This document shows positions 54,943 to 63,519 of a stretch of 64,000 nucleotides of DNA, piece after piece (within the stretch, counting starts at the first letter, position 1; every line of letters starts with the position of its first letter). Both the position numbers and the translations under genes were made by a program. The notes under the pieces were generated by a model. It searched no databases. It was not told the DNA's origin and was given only the letters and a program-made list of their open reading frames with translations. Where the stretch lies: assembly GCA_035299085.1 (NCBI GenBank), contig DATGXG010000045.1, positions 62,001 to 126,000 on the forward strand. The letters run 5' to 3'. This DNA comes from Bacteroidales bacterium (lineage in GTDB: Bacteria; Bacteroidota; Bacteroidia; Bacteroidales; UBA10428).

Positions 54943-57341
54943 TGTTCTGTATTATGTATATCAGGAATTGAAAAATAAAAGGTCGCACCTTCATCAATTT
55001 TGCCTTCAGCCCATACCCTGCCCCCATGGCGGGTTACAATTTTGTGAACATTAGCCAGGCCAATACCTGTACCTTCATATTCTTCAGACGAATGTAACCG
55101 CTGAAAAACTCCGAAAAGCTTATGGGCATATTCCATATCGAAGCCTGCACCATTATCTTTAATATAAAAAATTGACTCATTACCGTCTTTTGTGTAGCCT
55201 ATTTCAATTACAGCATCCTGTCTATTTCTTGTAAATTTTAATGCATTGCTTAACAGATTTTCGCACACTGTTTTTAGTAGTCCGTGATCTGCATGAATAC
55301 CCGGTAATGGATGTAAATGCCAGTTAATTTTCCTGTCTTTTGCATCAAATTTACTTTCTTTAATGATCCCTGCGAACAGATCATTCATATCCAGATAGCT
55401 TTTTTTCATTACCTGCCTTGTAGTTCTTGAAAACGACAAAAGATCATCAATAAGTACGCTCATCTGGTGAGTCGCATCAGTGATGGATTGCATGTAATGT
55501 TTACCTTTTTCGGGTAATTCTTTTAAATAATTTCTTGTGAGCAGATCAACATATCCTGAAATATGACGAAGCGGAGCTCTAAGGTCATGTGAAACCGAAT
55601 ATGAAAAAGATTCCAGTTCCTTATTTGCGCTTTCAAGCTGTGACGTACGTTCAGCAACACGTTGTTCAAGATCGGAATTGAGTTTTTCAATTTCATCCCT
55701 GATTTTCTTAATCTCTGAAATATCCTGAAATGATCCTTTAAGCCTTACTGTTTTGCCGTCTTTCATTTCCGGGTTACAGATCGTTCGTATCCATTTATGA
55801 ATGCCGAGAGCTGAAACGATTTCAAGTTCAAGATCATAAGGAATTCCACTGTTTATTGCATCATTAACTGCAGACTTAATTATTTCAACCGATTCTGAAG
55901 TGTAAAAAGAGTATCCCAGATCACGGTTTGGTTCAACGGACTCATCGAGGTCATGAATCCTGGCAACCTCTTCTGTCCACTTTCCTTCACCCGTTACCGG
56001 GTTCAATTCCCAGCCCCCGACTTTAGCTGTTTTACCCATAATTCTCAGCAATTCGACGGTTTCAAATAGATTTTTCTCTGCTGCTTTTCTCTCAGAAATA
56101 TTCCGGCTTACACCCTGTATTTGTACTACATTGTGGTTTGCATCCGTTATGAGCGTTGTAACAACTTCTGTAGGGACAATACTGCCGTCCTTGCAGGTTT
56201 GGTCGACTTCATGAGTTTGTGTTCTGCATGATTCATCACCATTCAAAAATGCGGCAATGCGGAGTGGTAAAAGCTCAGCTATCTGTGAAAATGATTCGGC
56301 GGTCATCGAATCAGGCATAGCTTGTTGCATGACCTCTTCAACCGTGTATCCGCGCAATTTGTAAACAGATGGACTGACATATACAAACCGGTTTTCTTTC
56401 AGATCAAACAACCAGATCACATCATTTCCGTTTTCTGTGACGAGCTTGTATCTTAATTCGCTTTCCCTTAATTCATTTTCTGCTTTTTCCCTTGCAATCT
56501 CAGCCAGTTTTCTCTCTGTAACGTCAAGCATGATGTTAAGAGAACATTCCTGTGTGTGCACGTTTATGGGAACAGAAGACAGGATCACATACTTTAATTC
56601 CCCTTTGCTATTCTTTATTTCGATTTCAACATTTTCAAGCCTGCCTTTTTCCTGCAATAATCTGATTAATTCCTCGCGCTGAGTTTTATAAGTAAATATT
56701 CCAAGGTCAAGAGATGACCGGCCGATAATTTCATTACGATTATAGCCTGTGATTTCTTCGTAAGTTTTGTTCAACTCGATAATTAATCCATCATGGATCC
56801 GGGTAATTGAAATTGCGTTGGGATTGCTTTCGAAAGCGGTTGCAAACTGTTCCTCACTTATGCGGAGGTTTTCTTCAGCTATTTTCTTATCCGTAATATC
56901 CCTGCCAAGGATCATCATTCCTTCAAGAACCGGCTGAAGACTTAATTCAAACCATCTTTTAATGCCTTGCTCATATAGAAGTTCAGTTTCGCCCTTCCAG
57001 TAAGCATGCGATTTCAGGTATTTCAAAATATCATTAACCCGGTCAACAGAAATAAACTTTAAAAGTACTTCCCGGATGTTCTTACCAGTTAGCTCGTTTC
57101 TTGAAGAATATTTATTTCGGGCTGCTTCATGATTGGCATACAGAATGTTACCATTTGAGTCGACAATCAGGCAAGTCTCAAGCATGTTGTCGAAAATCGT
57201 CGTTAACCTGTCAGCATCGGACTTGTAATGGTTTGCTCTTTGTGTGCTTTCTCTAAACTTGAAAAAAAGAAAGAAAACCAAGAACACAGCAATAACAAGG
57301 AAAGAAAGACTAAACCACAAAATTGCCTCTGCGCTTATCAT
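54939..57341 (-). CDS. membrane histidine kinase with four PAS domains
   Basis: An 800-residue kinase. One membrane segment lies at about 7-27, so most of the protein is cytoplasmic. Four PAS/PAC units follow (about 45-165, 170-290, 300-430 and 440-560), then a coiled coil (KLNSDLEQRVAERTSQLES), HisKA with His585 (SYSVSHDLRAPLRH) and a HATPase (ENLLSNALKF, DNGAGFD, GTGIGLANV). The kinase core resembles that of bacterial phytochromes, but there is no GAF or bilin site. It is the first gene of the signalling operon; its cognate regulator is the next gene. Confidence 0.92.
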   Translation of the reverse strand: MISAEAILWFSLSFLVIAVFLVFFLFFKFRESTQRANHYKSDADRLTTIFDNMLETCLIVDSNGNILYANHEAARNKYSSRNELTGKNIREVLLKFISVDRVNDILKYLKSHAYWKGETELLYEQGIKRWFELSLQPVLEGMMILGRDITDKKIAEENLRISEEQFATAFESNPNAISITRIHDGLIIELNKTYEEITGYNRNEIIGRSSLDLGIFTYKTQREELIRLLQEKGRLENVEIEIKNSKGELKYVILSSVPINVHTQECSLNIMLDVTERKLAEIAREKAENELRESELRYKLVTENGNDVIWLFDLKENRFVYVSPSVYKLRGYTVEEVMQQAMPDSMTAESFSQIAELLPLRIAAFLNGDESCRTQTHEVDQTCKDGSIVPTEVVTTLITDANHNVVQIQGVSRNISERKAAEKNLFETVELLRIMGKTAKVGGWELNPVTGEGKWTEEVARIHDLDESVEPNRDLGYSFYTSESVEIIKSAVNDAINSGIPYDLELEIVSALGIHKWIRTICNPEMKDGKTVRLKGSFQDISEIKKIRDEIEKLNSDLEQRVAERTSQLESANKELESFSYSVSHDLRAPLRHISGYVDLLTRNYLKELPEKGKHYMQSITDATHQMSVLIDDLLSFSRTTRQVMKKSYLDMNDLFAGIIKESKFDAKDRKINWHLHPLPGIHADHGLLKTVCENLLSNALKFTRNRQDAVIEIGYTKDGNESIFYIKDNGAGFDMEYAHKLFGVFQRLHSSEEYEGTGIGLANVHKIVTRHGGRVWAEGKIDEGATFYFSIPDIHNTEQ

Positions 57342-57399
57342 AAACTAAACAGACACAAATAAATTAATACATTAGCAATTTACTAAAAAGGACAAAGCT

Positions 57400-57867
57400 G
57401 TGCAAGAAATATCTTTTTCCAGGTTAAAAGCATATGGAGAAACAGACAAAGACCTTACCAGTCTTATAAAACAACTTTACATTGAGGATGAGGGATGCGA
57501 GAAAATGTCGGATGAAAAAATAAGGGATACTTTCAAATACCTGAACGATCATCCGGAGATGGGAACATTTTTGTTGTTTTATGCAGGCGATGAACTGGCA
57601 GGATATGCTTTGCTTATTAATTTCTGGAGCAATGAATATGGCGGAATTGTGGTTCATGTAGACGAACTGTATGTAAAGGAAAAATACAGAAGCCAGGGTA
57701 TTGCGCATCAATTTTTTGCGTATATGTCAGAAACCTGTGATCCCCATTGTGTGGCACTATTCCTTGAAGTTACTCCAAATAATAAAAGAGCCAAAAAGTT
57801 ATACCGCGAAATCGGTTTTAGTGAGACAGGAAGAAGCCATTTAATATGGCATATGAAACGGCCATAG
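57400..57867 (+). CDS. GNAT family N-acetyltransferase
   Basis: A 155-residue acetyltransferase starting at a GTG, with a family-normal N-terminus (ISFSRLKAYGETDKDLTSLI). The acetyl-CoA loop is YRSQGIAHQFF, preceded by VHVDELYVKEKY, and the C-terminal NKRAKKLYREIGF segment is typical. It transfers an acetyl group to a small amine or protein N-terminus; the substrate is unknown. It stands alone, divergent from the PAS kinase, with a palindromic repeat after its stop. Confidence 0.88.
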   Translation: MQEISFSRLKAYGETDKDLTSLIKQLYIEDEGCEKMSDEKIRDTFKYLNDHPEMGTFLLFYAGDELAGYALLINFWSNEYGGIVVHVDELYVKEKYRSQGIAHQFFAYMSETCDPHCVALFLEVTPNNKRAKKLYREIGFSETGRSHLIWHMKRP

Positions 57868-57879
57868 AGACACACGATC

Positions 57880-57907
57880 GTAGAGACGCACGATTGTGCG
57901 TCTCTAC
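57880..57907. repeat. REP-like palindrome between convergent genes
   Basis: Twelve-base arms GTAGAGACGCAC (57880-57891) and GTGCGTCTCTAC (57896-57907) face each other across GATT. A partial extra copy (AGAGACACACGATC) precedes it at 57866-57879. It may double as a terminator for the GNAT and glutaredoxin genes. Confidence 0.8.
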
Positions 57908-57915
57908 CACGTTAA

Positions 57916-58209
57916 TTATTTATATTTCGCAATTACCATTTCAAGTTCTGAAACTGTGGGTTCTATATAAGTCTGCCCATCAATCACAACTGTGGGATGA
58001 CTGGCATGGCCACCTGTAAGCCATCGCAGCTCTTTTACTGCTGAAGGATTATCTTCGATATCGAGATACCTGTAAGGAATTTGCATTCGTTCGAAAAACC
58101 TCCGTACCATTTGGGTTTTTGCACACCACGATGTTCCGTATATTACAACCTGACCCGGTATTAACGATATGGTTTCCTTCCGGTTTGATTCTTCTTTTTC
58201 CCAAAACAT
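57916..58209 (-). CDS. glutaredoxin-like protein with CxxT active site
   Basis: A 97-residue thioredoxin-fold protein. The active site is Cys29-Ala-Lys-Thr32, lacking the second cysteine of classical glutaredoxins, and the TGGHASHPTVVID segment supplies the cis-proline. It resembles mycoredoxin/NrdH-like short proteins. It lies 16 bp after the peroxiredoxin gene and is likely co-transcribed, so it may recycle that enzyme. Confidence 0.85.
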   Translation of the reverse strand: MFWEKEESNRKETISLIPGQVVIYGTSWCAKTQMVRRFFERMQIPYRYLDIEDNPSAVKELRWLTGGHASHPTVVIDGQTYIEPTVSELEMVIAKYK

Positions 58210-58225
58210 GATTTCATCTCCTAAT

Positions 58226-58957
58226 TTACTTGCTTAAAACTGGTTTAAATACTTCATCAAGCTTTATGAAAAGCTCGTTTATATCAGGTACATGATGCAA
58301 TTGAGGAGAAACATGACTGTACTGGATGGTTCCTTCCTCATCTACAAGAAAAAGTGCTCTTTCACTGAATCCGTCGGCATCACGGTAAACCTGGTATTTT
58401 TTACTTATTTCACCTTTCGGATTAAAATCGGATAACAGCGGTATTTGCAGGTTTCTGACCATTGTCCATGCTCCATGACTGTATATACTATCAACTGAAA
58501 TGCCAAGGATTTTAATACTTCTGCGCTCGAATTCCGAAATTTCGGATTGATATAAGTCAAGTTGCTGACTGCATCCCGGACTCCAATCCAGCGGATAAAA
58601 TACAAGTAGTACTCGGCTGCCTCTGTACATGGAAAGCTTAACAATATTTCCGTCTGCGTCTTTCAGGGCAAAATCAGGAGCCTGGCTGCCCCGGGGCAAA
58701 GGTTTGTTCAGAGCAGGTCCCTGCATAGGCGGCGCTGATCTGAATAAATTAGCCACATCGGGCATGGATTCGCTTTTACTCATGGGTTGTGTATTTGCAG
58801 TGTTAATTGTTCTCAATGTTTCCTGCAGCATTCCATGAAGAAGAGACAGAGCCTGTTTCACCTCTGAATCCTCGATGGCTGGTTCAAGTAACCTGAATTT
58901 TTCCTGAAGATGATGTAACCGGCTTGCATAACTGTTATTTCCCTTATCGCTTTTCAT
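58226..58957 (-). CDS. peroxiredoxin with N-terminal helical extension
   Basis: A 243-residue protein. Residues 1 to about 85 form a charged helical extension not found in ordinary peroxiredoxins. Residues about 88-240 are an AhpC/TSA domain of the BCP/AhpE kind, with peroxidatic Cys129 in FYPLDWSPGCSQQLD. I see no clear resolving cysteine in the domain, so a 1-Cys mechanism with the adjacent glutaredoxin-like protein as reductant is plausible. It reduces peroxides in the cytoplasm. Confidence 0.87.
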   Translation of the reverse strand: MKSDKGNNSYASRLHHLQEKFRLLEPAIEDSEVKQALSLLHGMLQETLRTINTANTQPMSKSESMPDVANLFRSAPPMQGPALNKPLPRGSQAPDFALKDADGNIVKLSMYRGSRVLLVFYPLDWSPGCSQQLDLYQSEISEFERRSIKILGISVDSIYSHGAWTMVRNLQIPLLSDFNPKGEISKKYQVYRDADGFSERALFLVDEEGTIQYSHVSPQLHHVPDINELFIKLDEVFKPVLSK

Positions 58958-59065
58958 ATAACTTAAATTTGAACAAACATCAACAGATATAAGGTTTCTG
59001 CTTCAAAAAAGTTCAGAATATTTTGTTTGAAGTTTCAGGTTTTTTGTTTGATGTTTGATTTTTTC

Positions 59066-59095
59066 AAAAAAAAACCCGTTAATTACTTAACGGGC
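59066..59095 (-). terminator. terminator of the histone-like gene
   Basis: Stem CCCGTTAA (59075-59082) with TTAACGGG (59087-59094); the minus strand continues with nine T. It lies about 22 bp after the stop of the histone-like gene. Confidence 0.85.
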
Positions 59096-59116
59096 TATAG
59101 AACTCAATGGTTTTGG

Positions 59117-59968
59117 TTATTGAACCGGGGTCTCAGGAGTTCCCTGGTTTTCAGCGGGTGCCGGATTTTCCGTTACCTGCGATTGTACTTCAGCCGGTTT
59201 TTCTTTTTTAACTGCAGGTTTACGACCTGGTTTTGCGCCCTTTTTAGGAGCTGCGGGTTTTGCAGCCTTTGCCGGTTTGCTTGTTTTTGCAGCTTTTGCC
59301 GGTTTAGCTGTTTTTGCAGGTTTTGCAGCTTTTACCAGTTTCGCCGGTTTCACAGTTTTAGCGGCAGCACGGGGTGCCTTTTTTACTGCAGGTTTGGCAG
59401 CAGGTTTTTCAGTTGCTTTTTTACGGCCTCTTTTTGCAGGAGCTTTTGTTTCGACCTTTGCGACAGGTTCAGCAACCTTACGGGCTCTTCCTCTTCCTCG
59501 TTTTGGCTGACCTTCAGCCGCAGCTTCTTTTACTACCACCGGTTTGCGTGCAGCTCTTACCTTTGTCTGTGATGGCTTATCAGCAGAAATCTTTGGTTTT
59601 CTCCCTCTCTTTTTAGGCTGCGGAAGAACATTATCAACTATGGGAGCTGGTAAAACTTCTCTCTTTTTTCTTGGTGTTCTTTGAATTGTAAGGTCAATTT
59701 TGTCGACCAGTGATTTGGCTTTTTTAAACGCATTTCTGTCACTTTTTAATTTCTTAAGTGCTAACACCAAATCTTTCTTTTTTGTTTTTAATGCGCCTTT
59801 TAAATTGCGTATCTCTTTCTGCAAATCAATTGTTATATTAAGATCTGATTCCATGGCCTGGAAAGCTGAACGGGCTTTCTGACCTTTCTCGTATGCACCT
59901 TTTTTCTTAATTGATTTTACTTCTTTCGAAAAGGTGTTAATCTTACTTTTTATTGATTTTTTTTTCAT
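59117..59968 (-). CDS. histone H1-like protein with AT-hook motifs
   Basis: A 283-residue very basic protein. Residues 1-100 or so are Lys-rich and helical, with a possible coiled coil (DLQKEIRNLKGALKTKKKD). The rest is a low-complexity Lys-Ala-Pro tail like the C-terminal tail of eukaryotic H1, with repeats of AKPAKxAK. At least four AT-hook cores are set in it: KKRGRKPK, PKRGRGRARK, AKRGRKKA and KPGRKPA. It ends with an acidic-polar stretch. It probably binds AT-rich DNA in the minor groove and compacts the nucleoid. The tail's repeats also open a long spurious frame on the opposite strand. Confidence 0.8.
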   Translation of the reverse strand: MKKKSIKSKINTFSKEVKSIKKKGAYEKGQKARSAFQAMESDLNITIDLQKEIRNLKGALKTKKKDLVLALKKLKSDRNAFKKAKSLVDKIDLTIQRTPRKKREVLPAPIVDNVLPQPKKRGRKPKISADKPSQTKVRAARKPVVVKEAAAEGQPKRGRGRARKVAEPVAKVETKAPAKRGRKKATEKPAAKPAVKKAPRAAAKTVKPAKLVKAAKPAKTAKPAKAAKTSKPAKAAKPAAPKKGAKPGRKPAVKKEKPAEVQSQVTENPAPAENQGTPETPVQ

Positions 59969-60035
59969 GCGTTATATTAATTAATTTGAAAATAAAGATA
60001 GACAAATTATTGGCTTTAAAAAAATTATAGATAAT

Positions 60036-62249
60036 TCATTCTCTTTTCCCAAATAATCGTTTGAAAAAAGAAGGTCTTTTCCTTATTTCCCTTGTGTCCG
60101 TTGAATCATAGTAAATTCTGTTCCTTTTAAAAAATTCACGAATATTATCTATTACATCTTTTTCACGGTAATCAGGACAATCAAATTGGATTTGCAATTC
60201 ACTGTCGAGCTCCGGAAATCCCGAAGTATATTCGGGGACCGGTTCTTTTAGTGTAAGAGCGACAAGCGGAAGAGCAAGTGCACTGCCTGTACCCAGGGAA
60301 CCACTGTTGAAATGAATTGCAGGAATTGAGCCGCCCACGCGACTTACCATAACAATTGAAGGATTGTATGCAGCAAACCATGCATCGGTATAATCCTGTG
60401 AAGTTCCGGTTTTCCCTGCAAGGGGAACTGTCACATTATAACTGTATCTGAGAGGACTTCCTGTCCCCTGGTTTATTGCCTTTTGCAATATATAATTAAT
60501 CATTGTGCATGTGCGCTCTGATAAAACTCTTTGATTGTATTTCTTTTTTCCCGCCTTCCATAATATGGTGCCATCGGGTTTTGTAATTGATACGAGAATT
60601 TGCGGAATCATTTTTAAACCACCATTGGCAAAGGCAGAATATGCAACCGCCACTTCAAGCACACTTGCTTCTGAAGTCCCCATTGCCAGTGACGGAGTAT
60701 TGTCAAGATCAAAAGAAAATCCCAGTTTTTTCCATAACGAATCCAGCGATTCAAATCCTGTTTCAAGAAACAAATTAAGGGTGGGAATATTCATTGAATG
60801 GACCAATGCACCGGTAAGTGAATATTTACCCCCGTATGTATTATCAAAATTGGCCGGATGCCAGTCGTCATAACCTTCAATGACTATGGAATCATTATTT
60901 AAATATTCACAGGGACTGATTCCGTTTTCAAAGGCTGTGGCATAAATAAATGGTTTCAGGGTTGACCCCATTTGTCTGCGGGCTAATACCTGGTCAAAAG
61001 GCTGTGTCTTAAAATCAATTCCTCCCACCCATACTTTAATGCTACCGGTAAGGGGGTCCATTGCCAATAGTCCGGCGTGAAGTAATTTAAGATTCATCCT
61101 GACGCTGTCAATTGCGGATATCGAATCAGTCCTTGTACCCTTCCAGTCAAATACTGTCCTTAGTCCCACTTCTTTTTCATCTCCTGAAAAACCGGCTGCT
61201 TTGAGTTCTTTTTTTACCCAGCAATCGAGGTATTTTTTTCCTGAACCCTTTTTATACTGTTCGTTCAATTTCCTCTGCATGACGGACAGATGCTCATAGA
61301 AAGCTTCATTTGCCTTTTTCTGCAAATCCAGGTTAAGCGTTGTATTGAGAATTAACCCGTCTTCTTCAAGATTCCACTTTTTTTTGTTGTCATCCAGATC
61401 AGCAAGTATTTTCTCTGCCTGGTTTCTTATCTGGTAAATAAAATAGTCAGCGGGACCTTTTGATTCGATATTACTGTAGTTTATTTTTAATGGCAGGGTG
61501 GCCAGGTAATCTGCCTTCTTTTGTTTCAGGTAATTATTTTCAACCATCAGCCTGATGACCAGATTCCTTCTTTCCAATGCCTTTTTGGGATTTATCCTTG
61601 GATTATAGAGATTATTGGCTTTAAGCATTCCAACCAATACCGCAGATTCCTCAATTTTAAGATCTGAAGTGGTTTTATTAAAATATCTCAGGGAAGCTGC
61701 TTCAATCCCATAAACATTTTCACCGAAAGGAACCGTATTCAGGTAAAGCGTTAATATTTGTTCTTTTGAAAAAAGCTTTTCTATGCGGCGTGCCAGGATA
61801 GATTCCTTCAGCTTATTTACTAGAAGCGGAAAAGGACCTTTATTAGTCCTGCCAAACATATTCTTAGCCAGTTGTTGTGTAATTGTACTTCCTCCGCCTG
61901 AGCTTTCCCTGCTTAATAGAATAGTTTTAAAAAATACCCTGAAAAGGCTCCTGGCGTCAATACCATGATGTTTGAAAAAACGTACATCTTCGGTTGCAAC
62001 CAGGGCATGGATAAGGTGATCGGGAATTTGCTTATAATTAACATTGGTACGGTTTTCAGTAAAAATTTTACCTATTATTCTTCCGTCATCCGATAGCACG
62101 ACAGAAGCGGTGGCATTGTTATAGTTCAGAATTTTTTCTTTTGACTCAAGTATGCTTAGGGCCCTGACCAGGACGACAAAAAAAATCAATGCCGGTACAA
62201 GGCATATTAATCCCGCGATTTTTAGTACTTTTTTTTGCTTGTTGTTCAT
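60036..62249 (-). CDS. class A penicillin-binding protein (PBP1a-like)
   Basis: A 737-residue bifunctional cell-wall synthase. After one membrane segment (about 10-31) comes the GT51 glycosyltransferase domain (about 55-230) with catalytic Glu87 in TEDVRFFKHHGID and GGSTITQQLAKNMFG. The transpeptidase domain (about 370-690) has all three motifs: SxxK in GSTLKPF, SxN in HSMNIP and KTG in GKTGTSQDYTDAWF. It polymerises and crosslinks peptidoglycan outside the inner membrane. It has no neighbours of shared function and is probably transcribed alone. Confidence 0.93.
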   Translation of the reverse strand: MNNKQKKVLKIAGLICLVPALIFFVVLVRALSILESKEKILNYNNATASVVLSDDGRIIGKIFTENRTNVNYKQIPDHLIHALVATEDVRFFKHHGIDARSLFRVFFKTILLSRESSGGGSTITQQLAKNMFGRTNKGPFPLLVNKLKESILARRIEKLFSKEQILTLYLNTVPFGENVYGIEAASLRYFNKTTSDLKIEESAVLVGMLKANNLYNPRINPKKALERRNLVIRLMVENNYLKQKKADYLATLPLKINYSNIESKGPADYFIYQIRNQAEKILADLDDNKKKWNLEEDGLILNTTLNLDLQKKANEAFYEHLSVMQRKLNEQYKKGSGKKYLDCWVKKELKAAGFSGDEKEVGLRTVFDWKGTRTDSISAIDSVRMNLKLLHAGLLAMDPLTGSIKVWVGGIDFKTQPFDQVLARRQMGSTLKPFIYATAFENGISPCEYLNNDSIVIEGYDDWHPANFDNTYGGKYSLTGALVHSMNIPTLNLFLETGFESLDSLWKKLGFSFDLDNTPSLAMGTSEASVLEVAVAYSAFANGGLKMIPQILVSITKPDGTILWKAGKKKYNQRVLSERTCTMINYILQKAINQGTGSPLRYSYNVTVPLAGKTGTSQDYTDAWFAAYNPSIVMVSRVGGSIPAIHFNSGSLGTGSALALPLVALTLKEPVPEYTSGFPELDSELQIQFDCPDYREKDVIDNIREFFKRNRIYYDSTDTREIRKRPSFFKRLFGKRE

Positions 62250-62400
62250 ATTGAGTCAGTAAAATTACAACCTGTATCCCACAACTTAACAGAACAAATC
62301 ATATTTTAGTATGTTTTAACAACAAGATGTTGTTCCACGCGTCTTTCTGAAATGCAGGACGTACAATTTTTTATATAACACTAACAAAAAAACTAATTAA

Positions 62401-62664
62401 ATGAAAACAATAAGAGTAATGATTCTTACCGGTGCATTATTAGTTACCGCTGCTGCCTGCAGCAGTAATACCAATCGTTCCGAAAGCAACACCACGGGAA
62501 CTGAATCATCTGATAATAATAAAATGTCAGAAAATGTAAAATATACATGTCCGATGCACCCGGAAGTAGTCAGTGATAAGCCAGGCGACTGTCCCAAGTG
62601 TGGAATGAAACTGGTGGCAGTCGATTCAACTCATGCACCTGCAGCTGATTCTATGGCGATGTAA
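62401..62664 (+). CDS. lipoprotein with heavy-metal-binding (YHS-like) domain
   Basis: An 87-residue lipoprotein: signal peptide with lipobox TAAAC (Cys20), a Ser/Thr/Asn linker, and a small metal-binding module with the motif [17 protein letters not shown] followed by PKCGMKL. This module is found in CusB- and CopA-associated proteins, and its Cys, Met and His residues suit copper or related metals. It stands as a single gene with a terminator right after it. Confidence 0.88.
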   Translation: MKTIRVMILTGALLVTAAACSSNTNRSESNTTGTESSDNNKMSENVKYTCPMHPEVVSDKPGDCPKCGMKLVAVDSTHAPAADSMAM

Positions 62665-62684
62665 AAAATGTGTAACCGGTATTT

Positions 62685-62714
62685 ATAAAACCTGCCCATT
62701 CAGGCAGGTTTTAT
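62685..62714 (+). terminator. terminator after the metal-binding lipoprotein
   Basis: A perfect 10-bp stem AAAACCTGCC (62687-62696) with GGCAGGTTTT (62703-62712). It reaches the first possible ATG of the next gene (62713), which favours the later ATG at 62728. Confidence 0.85.
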
Positions 62715-62727
62715 GTTATATAGAAGT

Positions 62728-63480
62728 ATGGATAACGACAAATTACATATTGGCACATCAGGATGGAGCTATAAACACTGGCATCATATTTTTTATCCCG
62801 ATGATCTGACATCTGCAAAATATCTCGAATATTACATCACACAATTTGATTGCGTTGAACTGAATTCAAGTTTTTATCATCTGCCTTTGAATACTACTGT
62901 AGAAGGATGGATGAGGAGAACTCCCCCGGATTTTATTTTCTGTCCTAAATTAAGCCGGTATATTACCCACCAGCTGAGGCTGAATAATGCCCAAGAAGCA
63001 CTTGAACGGTTTTTCGGAATTTTTGATATTATGAAATCCAGACTGGGTCCTGTGCTTATACAATTGCCTCCAGGATTGCGCTTTGAAGGTAATAAAGTAC
63101 GAAGTTTTTTCAACATACTTAACCAGTATTACGGTGAATACCGGTTCGCACTCGAAATCCGGCATAAATCGTGGATTACTGATGAAGCTTTCAAAATACT
63201 TGAAGAAAACAGGATAGCCTTTACAATTGCAGATTCGGGTGAGCGATACCCATATTATGAAACAACAACTACCGATTTTGTTTATTTGCGTTTTCATGGC
63301 AACGGCCAGTTGTATGCTTCTGATTACAACCCGAATGAATTGACCGAATATGCCCGGAAAATTGGGAAATGGTTAGAGGAAGGAAAACAGGTGTGGGTTT
63401 TTTTCAATAACGACATCCATGGTTATGCGGTTCAAAATGCAAGATCGTTGAATGAAAGAATGAAAGTAATGAAAGAATGA
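62728..63480 (+). CDS. DUF72 family protein
   Basis: A 250-residue TIM-barrel-like protein of the DUF72/YecE family: IGTSGWSYKHWHHIFYP at the N-terminus, then VELNSSFYHLP and FALEIRHKSW, and ending in VFFNNDIHGYAVQNA. The family is widespread and uncharacterised, thought to act in nucleic-acid or sugar metabolism because of a weak likeness to endonuclease IV-type barrels. I took the ATG at 62728 because the preceding terminator stem ends at 62712. The last codons merge into an ATGA tandem repeat that leads into the next gene. Confidence 0.87.
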   Translation: MDNDKLHIGTSGWSYKHWHHIFYPDDLTSAKYLEYYITQFDCVELNSSFYHLPLNTTVEGWMRRTPPDFIFCPKLSRYITHQLRLNNAQEALERFFGIFDIMKSRLGPVLIQLPPGLRFEGNKVRSFFNILNQYYGEYRFALEIRHKSWITDEAFKILEENRIAFTIADSGERYPYYETTTTDFVYLRFHGNGQLYASDYNPNELTEYARKIGKWLEEGKQVWVFFNNDIHGYAVQNARSLNERMKVMKE

Positions 63481-63519
63481 ATGAATGAATGAATGAATGA
63501 ATGAAAATGAATGAATGAA
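63473..63519. repeat. 4-bp tandem repeat (ATGA)n at a gene junction
   Basis: About ten units of AATG/ATGA, broken once by two extra A, span the stop of the DUF72 gene and the start of the next gene. Each unit contains overlapping start and stop codons. Confidence 0.9.

Noticed and set aside
59027-59572. 181-codon plus-strand frame rich in Cys, Phe and Arg
   Set aside because: It is the complement of the Lys-Ala-Pro repeats of the histone-like gene, and its composition is explained by that.
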